A DNA stretch of 64,000 nucleotides from Isoetes taiwanensis (lineage: Eukaryota > Streptophyta > Lycopodiopsida > Isoetales > Isoetaceae). Shown in pieces: positions 24,470 through 35,475 of this stretch. The position numbers and the translations under genes are program-made. How positions within the stretch are numbered: position 1 is the stretch's first letter; each line of letters starts with the position of its first letter. The DNA lies in assembly GCA_021234155.1 (NCBI GenBank), contig JAJEKV010000006.1, positions 11,935,318-11,999,317 on the forward strand. Reading direction: 5' to 3'. The notes beneath the pieces were generated by a model. The model was not told the origin of the DNA, did no database searches, and was given only the letters and a program-made list of their open reading frames with translations.

Positions 24470-25140
24470 GGACATGGCCAAAAGAGCACACTACACTGTG
24501 TTGCGCAGCAGAGGAGCCCTGCCACATCTTGGAGTTGCTGGGGTCCTCCGTTGGATCATCCCCATTCTGCCGGATTCACACATTTGTACAGATTTCCATT
24601 TGGGAGGTGAAAATCAGGCTGCCAGTCTCCATCGATCAGACTGTCTTTTCTTCTGTCCTTTTTTCGCAGCAATTATTGATTTTTCTCGCCCTTTTTCACC
24701 CACCTTCCCGAGCCCTGGCTATGGCGGACAGAGCTCTTCTGCTCCTCAAGGACTCCCAAGTCCGACAATGAATCCGCCTTGTTTTCAGCCGTAAAGGGCT
24801 TCTCCTTGCTTTTGCGCCTGAATGCCTAAGTGGGTTTCTTCTCTTACACGGCTCTTTTGGGTTCATGCACCGTGCCTTCCGAGTCGAAGAAGCCGGCAAG
24901 CATACCCCTCGTTTTTTCGCACATTCAAAACAAAGGAGGACCAAATCCCCTTCTCGGCCGGACACTCTGTTTCTCAGGAACCCGCAATAGGGCTTCCTTC
25001 TTTCTAATCCCTGCTTCCTTCGTTCTAATCCCTTCTCTCAAGCTCTTCTTTTTTTGCTAATTCAGAAGAAATATCTCGTTTTTCTCCTTCAGACGCCGGA
25101 TTTGATTAACCTACTGTTTCAGGGCTTGATCAAAGGTTAG
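24470..25140 (+). promoter_or_regulatory. GC-richer segment, possible promoter and 5' leader of the 25.4 kb gene
   Basis: This segment is clearly less AT-rich than its surroundings and pyrimidine-rich on the plus strand from 24,640 to 25,100 (TTCTTTTTTTGC, TTTCTCCTTCAG), as plant 5' leaders often are. A short frame ATGGCGGACAGAG... at 24,721-24,771 ends after 16 residues and could be an upstream ORF. GCTTGATCAAAG followed by GTTAGTGAAG near 25,130 could be an exon end with a donor. Assignment as a leader is inference from position. Confidence 0.3.
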
Positions 25141-25366
25141 TGAAGCAGGCAAAACATTCTTATTTGTGACTAGGTTATACATGGCAGTGACATTTCCTCA
25201 TATTTCTCCATGGTTTTGGGGAAGAGCAAATAACACTGGAATAGGGTCCTCTCAAGAGGCAAATATAAATTCACACAAGGCCAAACATTGCCATTAGGCC
25301 GAGAACTCTAATTGTAAATTGGCTTGAAGATAAGCAACAACTTTGAAAGATAGAGTAGGATACACA

Positions 25367-25716
25367 GGCTCGCCCTAAACGAGCTGTAGCCAGAAAACCA
25401 CGCAGGGCTTCGAGGAAATGGACAGAAAAACAGGTCGATACAGAGTTTGACATGGTTGTAGTACCTCCTGATGGGTGCTGCATGTCTGGTTCTGAATCTG
25501 ATGACTCAGACTGGTCTGTGGGCTGGTTTGAACCCCATTCCTCTGATTTTTCTGATTCTGAAGATAATTTTGCAGTCTTGGTGCCTTGCTATGGCTCTTC
25601 CTCTCCTCGTCTTGCGCAGAACAACTTTGGAAATTCAAAATTTCTGGCAGATGATCCTAGGTCTCCTGTATTAACTACCATGCTGTCTAACCTCGCTCGG
25701 CGAAGAACTGTGGCTG
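25367..25716 (+). CDS. Acidic serine-rich protein exon, plant gene candidate
   Basis: Function unknown. The frame is open from a possible acceptor (ACACAG at about 25,361-25,366) to a possible donor CTG|GTAAAT at 25,716/25,717; without splicing it runs to a TAG at 25,779-25,781. It starts with a basic segment (ARPKRAVARKPRRASRKW), then VDTEFDMVVVPPDGC. A compact acidic block follows, with SESDDSDWSVGWFEPH, SSDFSDSEDNF and AVLVPCYG. The W-rich SDWSVGWFEPH / LVPCYG pair gives the look of a conserved motif rather than chance sequence, and codon use is even with no stop over about 140 codons. A basic N-terminus plus acidic core would suit a nuclear protein. The exon phase and the rest of the gene are not resolved. 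It may be an intact exon of an otherwise unrecognised gene. Confidence 0.5.
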
Positions 25717-28700
25717 GTAAATTCTCAGACTCCTCTTTTGTCGTAGCATTTTCTCGTCCTTCAATCATTTTTCTGAAGTAGCATTGTGGTTCAATGCATG
25801 TGGACGCATTCAGCCAGTAAAAGTATGGCATCTGTGAGATATTTGTTTGGTTTGATTATGATGTGGTGTAAGAGATGGCCCTTGTGCTGTAAATTCATGA
25901 CCTTCTGTGCCTATTTCTGTGTTAACTTGCCTTCATATTTAGCCTATTTCTCCCATCATGTCCTTTATCTGTGTTCAATTGTGTGAACAGAAATGGTTAT
26001 TCTCTGTCATACTCTGGGAGTTAACTGTTCTTAATAGCATTGAAGCACCCATGGCCATCCTTGAAAGTAAATTTTGAAAGCTTAACTGTTTTGGAAAGCT
26101 AAGTGTGGCACGTTTTGTGCAACCAGCATATCCATGGTTAGCATCTTCATGGTTTGCGTCTGTCCAGCTTTTCACCATGTTCTTGGAGATATGGAGTTTT
26201 CTTCCTGGCATTATGCAAGATGAACTTGTCTTGTTGTGGTTGTTTCATGGGGAACCACCATTTCCACATTTTCCATTTCGGCTACTGTTTCCAGACCAAA
26301 GATCCCAAGTTGAGCAAATGGCTGGCCCCACTCAGTAATTGTTCGAAAGGAACGGCCTTGTGGCTATTAGATGTATAATCTGAATCTCTACATATGACAA
26401 AATGCAATCATATTTTAAGCCGAGTCTTTGAAAAAGCCATCACCTCCAAACAGTGTGGTGAAAATTGTCTTGAAAAGATGAGATCGGGGTGGGAATTTGA
26501 CTTTATTGGGGTGGGGAAATATAGCAACTTAGCCTGATAGGACAGTTAAACAAGTCACATAGACCATACATTGTCTTTGATTATCATGATGCCTAAGATT
26601 TGTGTGTTGCGGTTAAAGCTTCTGCACACTTCAGCCATTGCTTTCTTATCGAAGTGGATCTTTGTGTTCTTTCCTCAGTCTCCTGAATATATCTCTTTAA
26701 GATGGCTATATGGTGTATAGACTGAAGATTGATTGAGGCCCCGACACTGGGTCTGTATTCTAGATTCTTGTATATATGGATATTTCTGTGGCACCAAATA
26801 AAATTTTTGGAATGTGTCAAGTCGATCATTCTTGTATATATATTTACTTGCTCGCTTTACAAAGACTTCTGTACAAAGTGCTTAGATTGCTGGGAAGCTC
26901 GTTGAGATTGCCGAAGTCTGTTGTCCGAGTATGTTGTTTTGGTAGATAGGAAAAGGCAAACAACTGGCCGGACCGATGATATTTTGTGAAGCAGAAGGTT
27001 TGATTTATTGGTATTCCTGGACATTTTCGGGATTGGCAAAATCTGTGGCTCGGAAACAATTGAACAGAAGGTATTGTAATTTTAAAGTGGAATAGTATTT
27101 GGTTATGCAAGATTATATGAATTGGAAATATACTTATGCAGACTTCTGTAAATGGAATGATGGCCTTTACTCACATCCAACAGTCATTAAAGAATTTTGC
27201 ATGTTGTTATTTATGTATGTAATTGCATTGGAAACATATAATAATATAGAATAACAGAGTACTGCTAAAACAGAGATTGAAAGTTGTGTGAAGCTTTTGT
27301 GGTCCAAACATGTCCATAGGATCATAAATTGTTTGCGTTTCATTGCATTTGATAGATTCAGTGCTTTCCAGTTGACTCTGATCAAGCAAAACTTGAGGAT
27401 ATCAACCCGCACTTTAGCCTCTCAACTAATGTATATTATTATTTTGTAATCATGCCAGAAAAATAAGTGGTTTCTTATAAGTCACAAAAACAAGTTTTGA
27501 GAAAGCTTTAGAATTTTATCTTTACTGCCAAGGTTGTTATCATTTAAAGAATGACAAAAGTTAACAGTAAATTTCATCTCCAGTATAGCAAAGAGATATG
27601 GAAGACTATGGCAGATCTTCCTTATACCCGACTGTCTCATTTATCAACCACGGTCGTTTTGAAACCCTCAAACAAACCACACAAGGCCGGATCAACGAAT
27701 TTTTTCGAGTGTCGTGTTAGCCACACTCAGGGAAAACACACTGAGTTTTTATTTCATGTTGGTTCAAACATCACCATGGTTGTTAAATAAGATGCTCGTT
27801 TTATATTTGCCTCTGCCACATTTGCACTTCTCACATTTTTGACTAAAAGTACTCTTTTGATTTTATAGAAGGGAACTAAAGCGACATTTTAAAAGTGAAA
27901 ATGGATGTGCATGCATGACATGTTGCCACACGTGTGACTCCAAGAACATCAAGGAATACCTCGTTTATCACTCCTAAAGTGAAAAACAAAACAAAAAGCT
28001 GCATCAAAACAAGTGTCACTAGAATACAAGTTTGATTAAAGAAAGGATTGCTACTTTGTTCAAACCCTCCTAAAATCAGAAAAGAAAAATCATCAAGGTG
28101 TTCTGTCTTCAAAGCATGCATGGTGTGGAGTGTACTACTTGGTTATAGTTGTTGGGTAAGGAGTTTGCCTTGTTTCATTCGGCTTTCATTGTCGATATCT
28201 TAACCTTTTTTAAAATTATTGTTGGTATAAAAATGAAATGTAGTTTGTCATAAACACACGCCCAAGCCCTGCTAATTTGGGACCAGTAGGGGTTCTATTT
28301 TAAAGTTGATTTTCTAAGGTCCTGGGCGTGGCTCAACGCCCACCAGTAGGATTAGTTCTCTCCTCGCATGGATGCTATGCTGATGTAAATATGTGGTTTT
28401 GCTAGAAAGTCATCGGGTCAGTGCTCTCCGGGCAGATACTTGTGGGTAATAATTTGATCTCGCAAGTCGCTTAATCTGGCCGAATGTCTCTAGATCCCGC
28501 TTCTTCCCTAACCGCTTTGCAAAACATGGAGGATGCTCTGGGCTTGATAAACAAAATGGTTTTTCTTTATTCTATATCCCCGAGTGTGGCAAATGCCTAT
28601 AATCGAGCCGAACATGTATTATTGAGTATTAATTGCGCCTCTTCTATAACAGAGTGCATGCCCCTAGCGAGTGTTTTTGAATTGTTTTTTCTCGGACCAA

Positions 28701-28860
28701 ACCGGCTCTGGCTTGACCCCTCATGGACATAGGTCAAGGATACTATGGAAGGCAATGGGACAAAACAGATGTAATTTGGATATGGTTTGGAATTACTCCT
28801 CTTTGAAACAAGAGCTTAGATTCTTATTCTTTTCCGGGGTGTGTGCTTCTAAGCAATGCA
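25717..28860. other. Possible introns or 3' region of the 25.4 kb gene, then AT-rich DNA
   Basis: No second exon could be fixed. Sequence at 26,100-26,400 is less AT-rich but has no long matching frame. From 26,400 to 28,860 there are only short frames without domains. Confidence 0.35.
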
Positions 28861-28861
28861 G

Positions 28862-28965
28862 CAAATTTTTGTTCAATTCACCCAATCGAATAAGGATCAA
28901 TGCCTTAATTAAAACCATTTTAAATATGATTATTTAATGAAGAACTCGCTCAAGTTAGCTAAGAG
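28862..28965 (+). repeat. Partial copy of the repeat flanking the hAT transposase
   Basis: AATTTTTGTTCAATTCACCCAA, GAATAAGGATCAATGC and ATTAAAACC matches the right half of the repeat at 31,925-32,345 (TTTTTGATTGATTCACCCAACTGAATAAGGATCAACGC). It is followed by a related GATTATTTAATGAAGAACTC phrase. Confidence 0.7.
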
Positions 28966-28971
28966 CTATAA

Positions 28972-29430
28972 TTTTTTTTGAGGATAAGAAGTAGACTTTT
29001 TATTGGTTTTGGGAGAACAATACAGTTGCCACAAGGGGTGGAGAGTATCCATCTCCATAAAATGAGATGAGGACAGTGAGAGCTTCCTCTGCTATGATGA
29101 AGAGGAATCATTGCTACAAAATGGAGTGAGACAGAGTAAGACCCAATCCAAAACGCGCCTGCAACCGAAACTAAGTCTGATGTCCTTTGCGGATCATTCT
29201 TGGGGAAATGATCCTCAAACCTCGTCAGATGGTACCGAACTGGCTTCGATGCCGCCGCATTCGGCCGAAATGTCCTGCTTATTCCTCACGTACACTAGTC
29301 AGGCTGAGCCCCTTTCTGCCCAAGAAGATGTAGGCCCCGACCAAAGAAGAGGGAAAATAAAAACAAATTATGATAAATCAAAGTTAATGTGTCTATTCAA
29401 GATAAAGGTTAATACAATATATTTGTGGCC
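28972..29430 (-). mobile_element. Retroposed 3' end (poly-A tail, AATAAA), minus orientation
   Basis: An 8-base T-run at 28,972-28,979 starts the segment, which on the minus strand reads as a poly-A tail. The minus strand has AATAAA at 29,004-28,999, about 20 bases before the tail, then AGTCTACTTCTTATCCTC. The upstream 400 bases (to the right) are GC-richer than their flank. This is the layout of a LINE or retrocopy 3' end; the source is not identified. The frame at 29,111-29,434 on the plus strand is probably spurious. Confidence 0.5.
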
Positions 29431-29479
29431 CTAAGAATCTATCTTAAGTTGTTTATCTCAGGAACAATCGGTTCTCATT

Positions 29480-29765
29480 TTGCTGGAGAAGCTGGGATGG
29501 CCAAAACAATTCTTCCAGATCCAGATTTGCTTGCTAAAGTTTGGCTTTTGGTGCCATACTAATTTTTGAGAAGTTCAGACAACCGGTTTGGTCGAGATTC
29601 ACTGAATAATAGTTCCTTCAAGCTATCTCCTTTCCTATTCTTGAACTTTCTAATATGTGCCTTCAGTTGTTTCAATTGGTATCAAAGTCAAAATTTCCTA
29701 TACTTCCTGAGGTAATCTAGGGAGGTCTCAAAGAATCAAAGGAAATTGGAAGATCTTAGGAATCC
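29480..29765 (+). mobile_element. Degenerate LTR end, tRNA-Met-type primer-binding site and leader
   Basis: TTGGTATCAAAGTC at 29,676-29,689 resembles the plant iMet primer-binding site (TGGTATCAGAGC) and is preceded by TTCA, fitting an LTR terminating in CA at about 29,674. The bases to the left (GATGGCCAAAACAATT ... TTTGGCTTTTGGTG) recur at 37,400, and the leader to the right (ATCAAAGGAAATTG ... GAATCC) recurs at 39,370. No second LTR or coding region could be assigned. Confidence 0.5.
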
Positions 29766-30421
29766 CGAGGGAGCCGGGTGGCGCGTTTTCACACGCCTTC
29801 TTTTCACGCTGTTCCGCCTCAATAACAGCATATAATTATGCCAAATGTCTGAATAATTCCATATACACATCCTTATATCTAGGAGGAGTAGTGACCCATA
29901 TTTTTCTTCTTCGATGATGTTCTCTCCGGCTAGTTCTCTCGTGGCCAACGTGTTGAAACTATCGCACACCGCTTCAGGCGATCATCTTACTACTTGCTTG
30001 GGTGTGTGGTTGTTCACTCTTTTCTGCAAGTGGTGGTCTCTCATCAGCCATGAGATCCTACTTGCACTTTATCCCTGCTTTTCAGCCCAATCCTACGTGT
30101 TTTAGCATTTCATCTCGCTTTCTAGTTGGATTTTGTGGTCTATCCCAAGCAGGCTTACTTTCAGGTATTTCCGGTGCACACATCTCCTGGACGTTGAAAT
30201 TTCTCCACAGCTCAACAAGATCACCAAAGCTTACCTGCTCATCTCACCGATGATAAAAAGAGATAATCTATGACGTGATTTACTTGTTCTTCCTATGTAC
30301 AGATCTGTTTTGCCTAGTTGCCTTCAAACGCATCCACTTGTGGCCTTATCTGTCCTGCACTGTGGCCTTTGTTCCTTGTCAATAAAAAGAGTCTCTGGCT
30401 TCAAAAAAAAAAAAAAAAAAA
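29766..30421 (+). mobile_element. Retrocopy or LINE 3' end with AATAAA and poly-A tail
   Basis: AATAAA at 30,381-30,386 is followed 17 bases later by 19 consecutive A (30,403-30,421). An A-tail of this length in genomic DNA directly after a signal indicates reverse transcription of a polyadenylated RNA. The 5' boundary is unknown; the body contains only short frames (29,914-30,105; 30,002-30,253) without a domain. Confidence 0.55.
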
Positions 30422-30931
30422 GTTTCTAATTGTCATCCCTAATGTTAAAAATTGCGTTTCGAAAAACATAAGAAAAACAAAAGAAATGTTTCAAACTAAC
30501 GTATATATGTATAGCAAACCCAAATATATTCATTTTTTATACCTACTAATAATTTTAAAAAAAATTATCGATCACCAATCGAGAAATGACTTCCGAATTT
30601 GTAATCAAGCATAATGCATTACGTTTCATATCGAATCAAAAGGTCACTTTTAGGAGTTCCCCGCCCACGCTATTAATTGTATGGTTGGGGGTGTAATGGG
30701 CCATATGGTTCATAGGATATTGCCATGTGGCAATATATATATCATATCCACATATTGGCGCAATGGCAACATAACGGGTTCTAATGGTTGTGCCCCGTGA
30801 TACAACCTTTACTTAAGCACGTCTACATGTCGCTGCCCATATATTAGTAATGTATAAAGATAATATAATAGATATATTTATATCGTATATTTGCGGGAAT
30901 GTCACACATATCATGGACTTATACTTTTCCT
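30422..30931. other. AT-rich stretch with a perfect short hairpin
   Basis: ATATTGCCA (30,717-30,725) and TGGCAATAT (30,728-30,736) form a 9-bp stem with a 2-base loop, just beyond the 3' end of the hAT transposase remnant. No gene is seen. Confidence 0.5.
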
Positions 30932-31915
30932 CTAATAAGCTTCCCATTTCAACATAATTTGGTCCCTTATCAACATGTATGCCAAATAAGGATGTGTTAC
31001 TGATGCACGGATAGCATCGAGAAACACCCGCACTACATTTTGTGGCTCAATTTTTTTAATGATTTCACTCATCTTTTCAAACAATAACTCGTCTGTAACA
31101 GTCATACATGTACCGTTCATGTCCAATGACTTCTTGTAGATTGTTGCGAAAGATATCATAACATTATAAAGACCTCGCTTTCTGATATCAATACATCCAT
31201 CTATCAGGGTGCATCCATACCGAGTGCATTTCTTTTCAATTTGAGACATCACAAGAGTTACTTCATTTTAGGTGGATGGAATTAATTTTCTTGTAAGTGT
31301 CTTGACCATGGACCCGAGGTCTTTGTACCTATTTGAGACAATGCCCCTACCATTTTCTTCCAACTAGGAGCGTCCAAAATTCTAAATAGAAGATTACATT
31401 CAATAAGCATTTTACCAGCTTCCAATTCTGCCATTTGTATCCATTTCTCTTGCCAACGTATTTGAGATTTAGTGAGCGTTGTTTGCCTCATGGTCATTTG
31501 CGTAGGGGAGATTTCTTGCTCAAAATTTTCATGAATAATGCAACCTGAACTTGTTGCAATATCATCACTTCATCCTCCTGCTCTCTTTCTCTTTTGTCCT
31601 GCTAGTAGATGTGTAGGAGGAACGGAAGCAAGTGAAGTCGAATCTATGTTGGTTGATATTTCTTGCTCCACCAAATGTTATCCTTTTTTTATTATGGTCT
31701 CCTCCTTCATTTTCGGTGGTGGATTTGGGCACTTCTTGATTCCTTTGTCCTTGACGCCCATTAAATGTGCTTTCGATTTACCAATTACTCCTGTGGATGA
31801 AATGCCACAAAAATTGCGAGTGAAGTGTCTATTGCTGCTGCCTCTATGTAGCCCCAAAACTTCATGTGTTTCTAGGCATGCTTTTTCCCATAAGTTTGCT
31901 TGGTTTTTTTAAGGC
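30932..31915 (-). pseudogene. hAT-superfamily transposase, BED finger plus DUF659 region, truncated
   Basis: A DNA transposase of the hAT superfamily, N-terminal half only. Reading leftwards, WEKACLETHE (tryptophan at 31,890) leads into a BED-type zinc finger with NFCGIS, SKAHLMGVKDKGIKKC (to about 31,728). A linker with AGQKRKRAGG follows. Then comes the region usually annotated DUF659: IECNLLFRILDAPSWKKMVGAL (about 31,400-31,340), YGCTLIDGCIDIRKRG and PQNVVRVFLDAI (about 31,050). Expected cysteine and tryptophan positions are partly changed (the second asparagine-rich block after VFLD is lost), and at least two frameshifts or stops are present. The C-terminal dimerisation domain is missing. 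Upstream it borders a 350 bp repeat that may be the element's own 5' non-coding region. Confidence 0.75.
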
Positions 31916-31924
31916 AAGTTAGTT

Positions 31925-32345
31925 TTGCTGATAACCATTTATTCAACAAGAAAAAGCCTTGCCTATAGGCATCTCTAAATTCTTAAACAAGTTAATCAAT
32001 CAAGACATCTTTGTTTTATGAATTATATATTTAAGAACCGACGAGGACAATATGAGAACAGAGAACTTTTGATTTCCTTCCAATTTCAATATAAGACAAC
32101 AAAATACAAAAACTGCTAAGGAATTAGAATTAATTTATTAATTGTTACATACCATCTTGTACTTTTAGTCAAAGTGCCTTTCTCGGTCGGATTCTCCTTT
32201 GTTCTGAATTTTTGATTGATTCACCCAACTGAATAAGGATCAACGCTCAAAATTAAACCTACCTCAATCTTAAAGTGGATTATGAATGAAGGAATTCAAG
32301 CTCATATAAAGAGTTGTAATCATATGAGTGGTTTCATATAACTAA
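31925..32345 (+). repeat. Dispersed repeat adjoining the hAT transposase
   Basis: About 350 bp match the reverse complement of 55,390-55,820: shared phrases include TTATTCAACAAG, AAGCCTTGCCTATA, AAATTCTTAAACAAGTTAA, GAGGACAATATGAGAA, AATACAAAAAC, GATTCTCCTTTGTTCTGAA and GAATAAG(G)ATCAA. A third, partial copy is at 28,862. Because it begins within ten bases of the transposase start, it may be the 5' non-coding part of that element. Confidence 0.8.
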
Positions 32346-34825
32346 GAGAATCGATATTGCAAAAAGAGATGAGACCGTCAGAACCACCCAGTGCAGTGGT
32401 GTTCCTCGAAAATTGATAGGTTTATTTCAAAGAATATTTCTTTATTCATTTTCAAAGTGTCATGAGGACCGCCATTATTATTTTGCCCTTCGTGACACCC
32501 CAGTCTTCATCTCTACTTGGCCATGGCGGGCAATGGGCCATCTCACGACTACGGGTATCACTGGCTTGATTTATGCTCGCCTCGGGCGACTATGGCGTAC
32601 CGCCATGGTTATGGCACTGCAGTCCGGGTTATTTTGGCAACAACTACCGGATACAGGGTCAGCAGTACCCAATGTGTTTGAATATGCCTTCCGTTTATTT
32701 ATTTTCCTCCTTGCTTTACCACACATTCACAGAGGCCGCTTCAACGCTTTTCGTTATTATCTTTCGCTAAAAACTCGGTTTTGGCGCTCTTTTCATGCAT
32801 TATTTGTATCATTCGTCCATATCTAAAGATCGCCAGGTTTGCTCTCGTAATCAGAACCGTGATTTTCCTTCGCTATGCTTGATGATGCATACTTTGGCAA
32901 CAACCGCTTTGTATTTTGTTGCCAGCGGATAATCTTACTCCGCGAGCATAGATTTAATCTGGAAGGAACAAATTCCCTTCTCGCTGTAATTCTGGAAGAT
33001 TCAAGGTCCAAGTCAGATATCAATGCATTCGCCCTGCTTGTTTTGATTCTCTATTGATTTAGCTGTGAATGGAGCAACCCACAAAAATGCAATCGAAACC
33101 AATGCAACCTTAAGAAAGAAGAAAAACAAAAATCTGGCTGGGCGGATTTGGGGTCTCGTAAAATGGCCTCTCATCACCATTCCACGCCATATTCCGCCTT
33201 TTTCCCATGCCACCTAGGGATACCAAAATCTCATCATTATGGAAGATTTACTTGGAATATTCTCCTATCAGGTGACTATGACCATGAAGCACATGTACGA
33301 ATTCGTTGGTTGTCGACAGTCGATGCAACATGTGGCGCTTCTAAAAGCCACTTGCATTATAGCACATACCAAGAACTCATGGCGTTTTGGTTTGTCGATA
33401 CCAAGCTTAAGTGGTCAATGGACCCCTGCGCTTATTTTCATTTATAGGAGGCCATGGTTGCTGTTAAGCTTCCCGCCTTTCCACATTTCAAAATTTGAAT
33501 GTGTAGGTCAAGCTTCCCCATCGACTTCATTTCTACGCAATGTATACTAGCGGGTGGTTCATATGAAGAAGTTTAGGCCCTCCAATGAAGTTCTAAGTGA
33601 ACAAGACCGACAGATTCAACACAGACTCCACGAAGTTGATCTCGGTCAGACGCCCAAAATCTGGTCGACCTTTCGCCTCACCCCAAGTTCAAGCAGTGTT
33701 TTAAGCCAGTCATCTACATGAACCCAAAGATTAACTAGATCTTTACTCATCCCAACATGTGCTTCCCCTACACCGAATTTTGAATCTAAGGTTTAATGTA
33801 TAAAAGCATGGATTGTAGGAGAATGGACTTTCGACATGCACGCTGCAAATTTCAAAACGAGGTTATATTTGGGGACGTCGCATTACCTATTTAATCAGTC
33901 ACATTAAATTGTAAAATCTTCATTTCGCTACTGCGGCGATCCAATGCGATGGAAGCTCCAAGTAAAATGATGTGTGGATAAGATCCAACTCGACTCACGA
34001 ATATGCTCCATTTCATCAAGAAAAAGAGGTCTAAAAAATAAGAACTTAGACTCCTCGACGGTTGTGGTCTCAGTAGCTCAAAAAGTGCTGACATCTCAAG
34101 TGATGGCGCTTTATATCCATCGATCCGCTGAGTGGCAAGAAACCGCGGCCTCAGGACGCCTGCCTAGTCCGGACCTTGTGGTGACTTGTGAACTCCGCCT
34201 CCTAGGATATTGTGAGAGATTGAGAGAGGATGAGCATTCTAATCAATGATGTGCCCTTGAGATGAGAGCTGCCTCGATAAGGAAGGGAAATGTCCGTGAA
34301 GATGCTAATAAATGACACAGTACTTTGCAATGTGAAGGGTTTATACATTCTTGAAGTACAAAGGTTATGGTGTTTGTAAGTGTTTAGATAACGCTTTCAA
34401 TACAAGAAGGCTGACTATCTTAATAATAGACCTTTTAAACTCTATTGCTATTTAAATTATAGCAAAAATGAGTCTTGAAACCTTAAGTAGTAGAAGAACT
34501 CTTTGACTAGTTATCCATTTGATGACCATTTTTAAGAAAATATGATATGTGACATTCTTATAGCAACATTCATAAAATTTAAGCAGAACATTGTGCTGTC
34601 AAAGCCACTTAAAGAGGGATCATATGATGCGAATCTTCATGCGCAAGTAATCGTATATAAGAAATTACCGTGATCCTTAAGAAAAATAGAAACACAAATA
34701 TTCAAATTTTTACAACTTAGCTTAAACAAATAGTATTTTAATAAACCAACACTTTTATATACTAACACTTTACACTTTAAATAAGATATTTCTTTCTTTC
34801 CTTTTGATTAAAAGCTATTTTTTCA
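32346..34825. other. Unassigned stretch with several open frames
   Basis: Frames of 137 residues (32,413-32,826), 99 residues (33,148-33,447) and 103 residues (33,239-33,550) overlap and show no domain; the first is rich in aromatic residues (IFLLALPHIHRGRF) but lacks regular membrane spans. They may be remnants of a decayed element. From 34,250 on the sequence is AT-rich and featureless. Confidence 0.35.
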
Positions 34826-34830
34826 AGATG

Positions 34831-35475
34831 GATCACACCAAGTTTAATAATATATATGTAAAAAAGGGACACACCAATTCTGATGGTGTGATCCACTTTC
34901 ATTTGTCAAATTAAAATTAAACACAAGTACTCATTCCTATTTGTATTCAAAATGTTTTACCAATTTTAAGTACATAAGTCATTATCCCTTTCAAAGAGCA
35001 TTATTTTTCAAGCATGATCACACCGTTTTAATAAGACATATGTAAAACAAAATTTGAACACACCACCCTGATCGTGTGATCCATTTCTTATTTGTTGTCA
35101 AATTAAAATTAAACACAAGTACCTTCTCATTTAACGCTACCACCCCAAGTTATTAGTCCTTTCAGCAGTTATTATCTTTTAAGTAAAGGATCACACTGGC
35201 GCATCCTATTCGCATCTAAAATACTTTACCAACTCTAAGACATAAAGTTATTAAATTTTCAAAAAGAAACACTTTATCAATAAACGAAGTTATCAAGACA
35301 TCCATTACCTTAACTTCAACAAATAATATTAAGGGCTTCTTTTATTGTAAAATATGGAATCAAAGCGCACTCTACTATGTATAGAAGTCATGTTTTTTCA
35401 AAGATCACACCCGTCGCACTTTATGCTTTCAAAAGGTCAGAACATACTAAATTGCAGACAGGGGTGTGATCCACT
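34831..35475 (+). repeat. Repeated inverted motif GATCACACC ... GGTGTGATC
   Basis: GATCACACC (34,831; 35,016; 35,403) is each time followed 55-60 bases later by GGTGTGATCC or CGTGTGATCC (34,885; 35,073; 35,463), and then in the first two by CA-TTT-GTCAAATTAAAATTAAACACAAGTAC. A left arm alone lies at 35,189 and a right arm alone at about 36,200. Units are direct repeats of roughly 185-190 bp carrying a 9-bp inverted pair. Confidence 0.8.

Noticed and set aside
24068-24481. 137-residue minus-strand hydrophobic frame
   Set aside because: It is phenylalanine-rich because it reads A-runs on the opposite strand of a low-complexity block.
32413-32826. 137-residue frame as a membrane protein
   Set aside because: Hydrophobic residues are scattered rather than in 20-residue spans, and two other frames overlap equally well.
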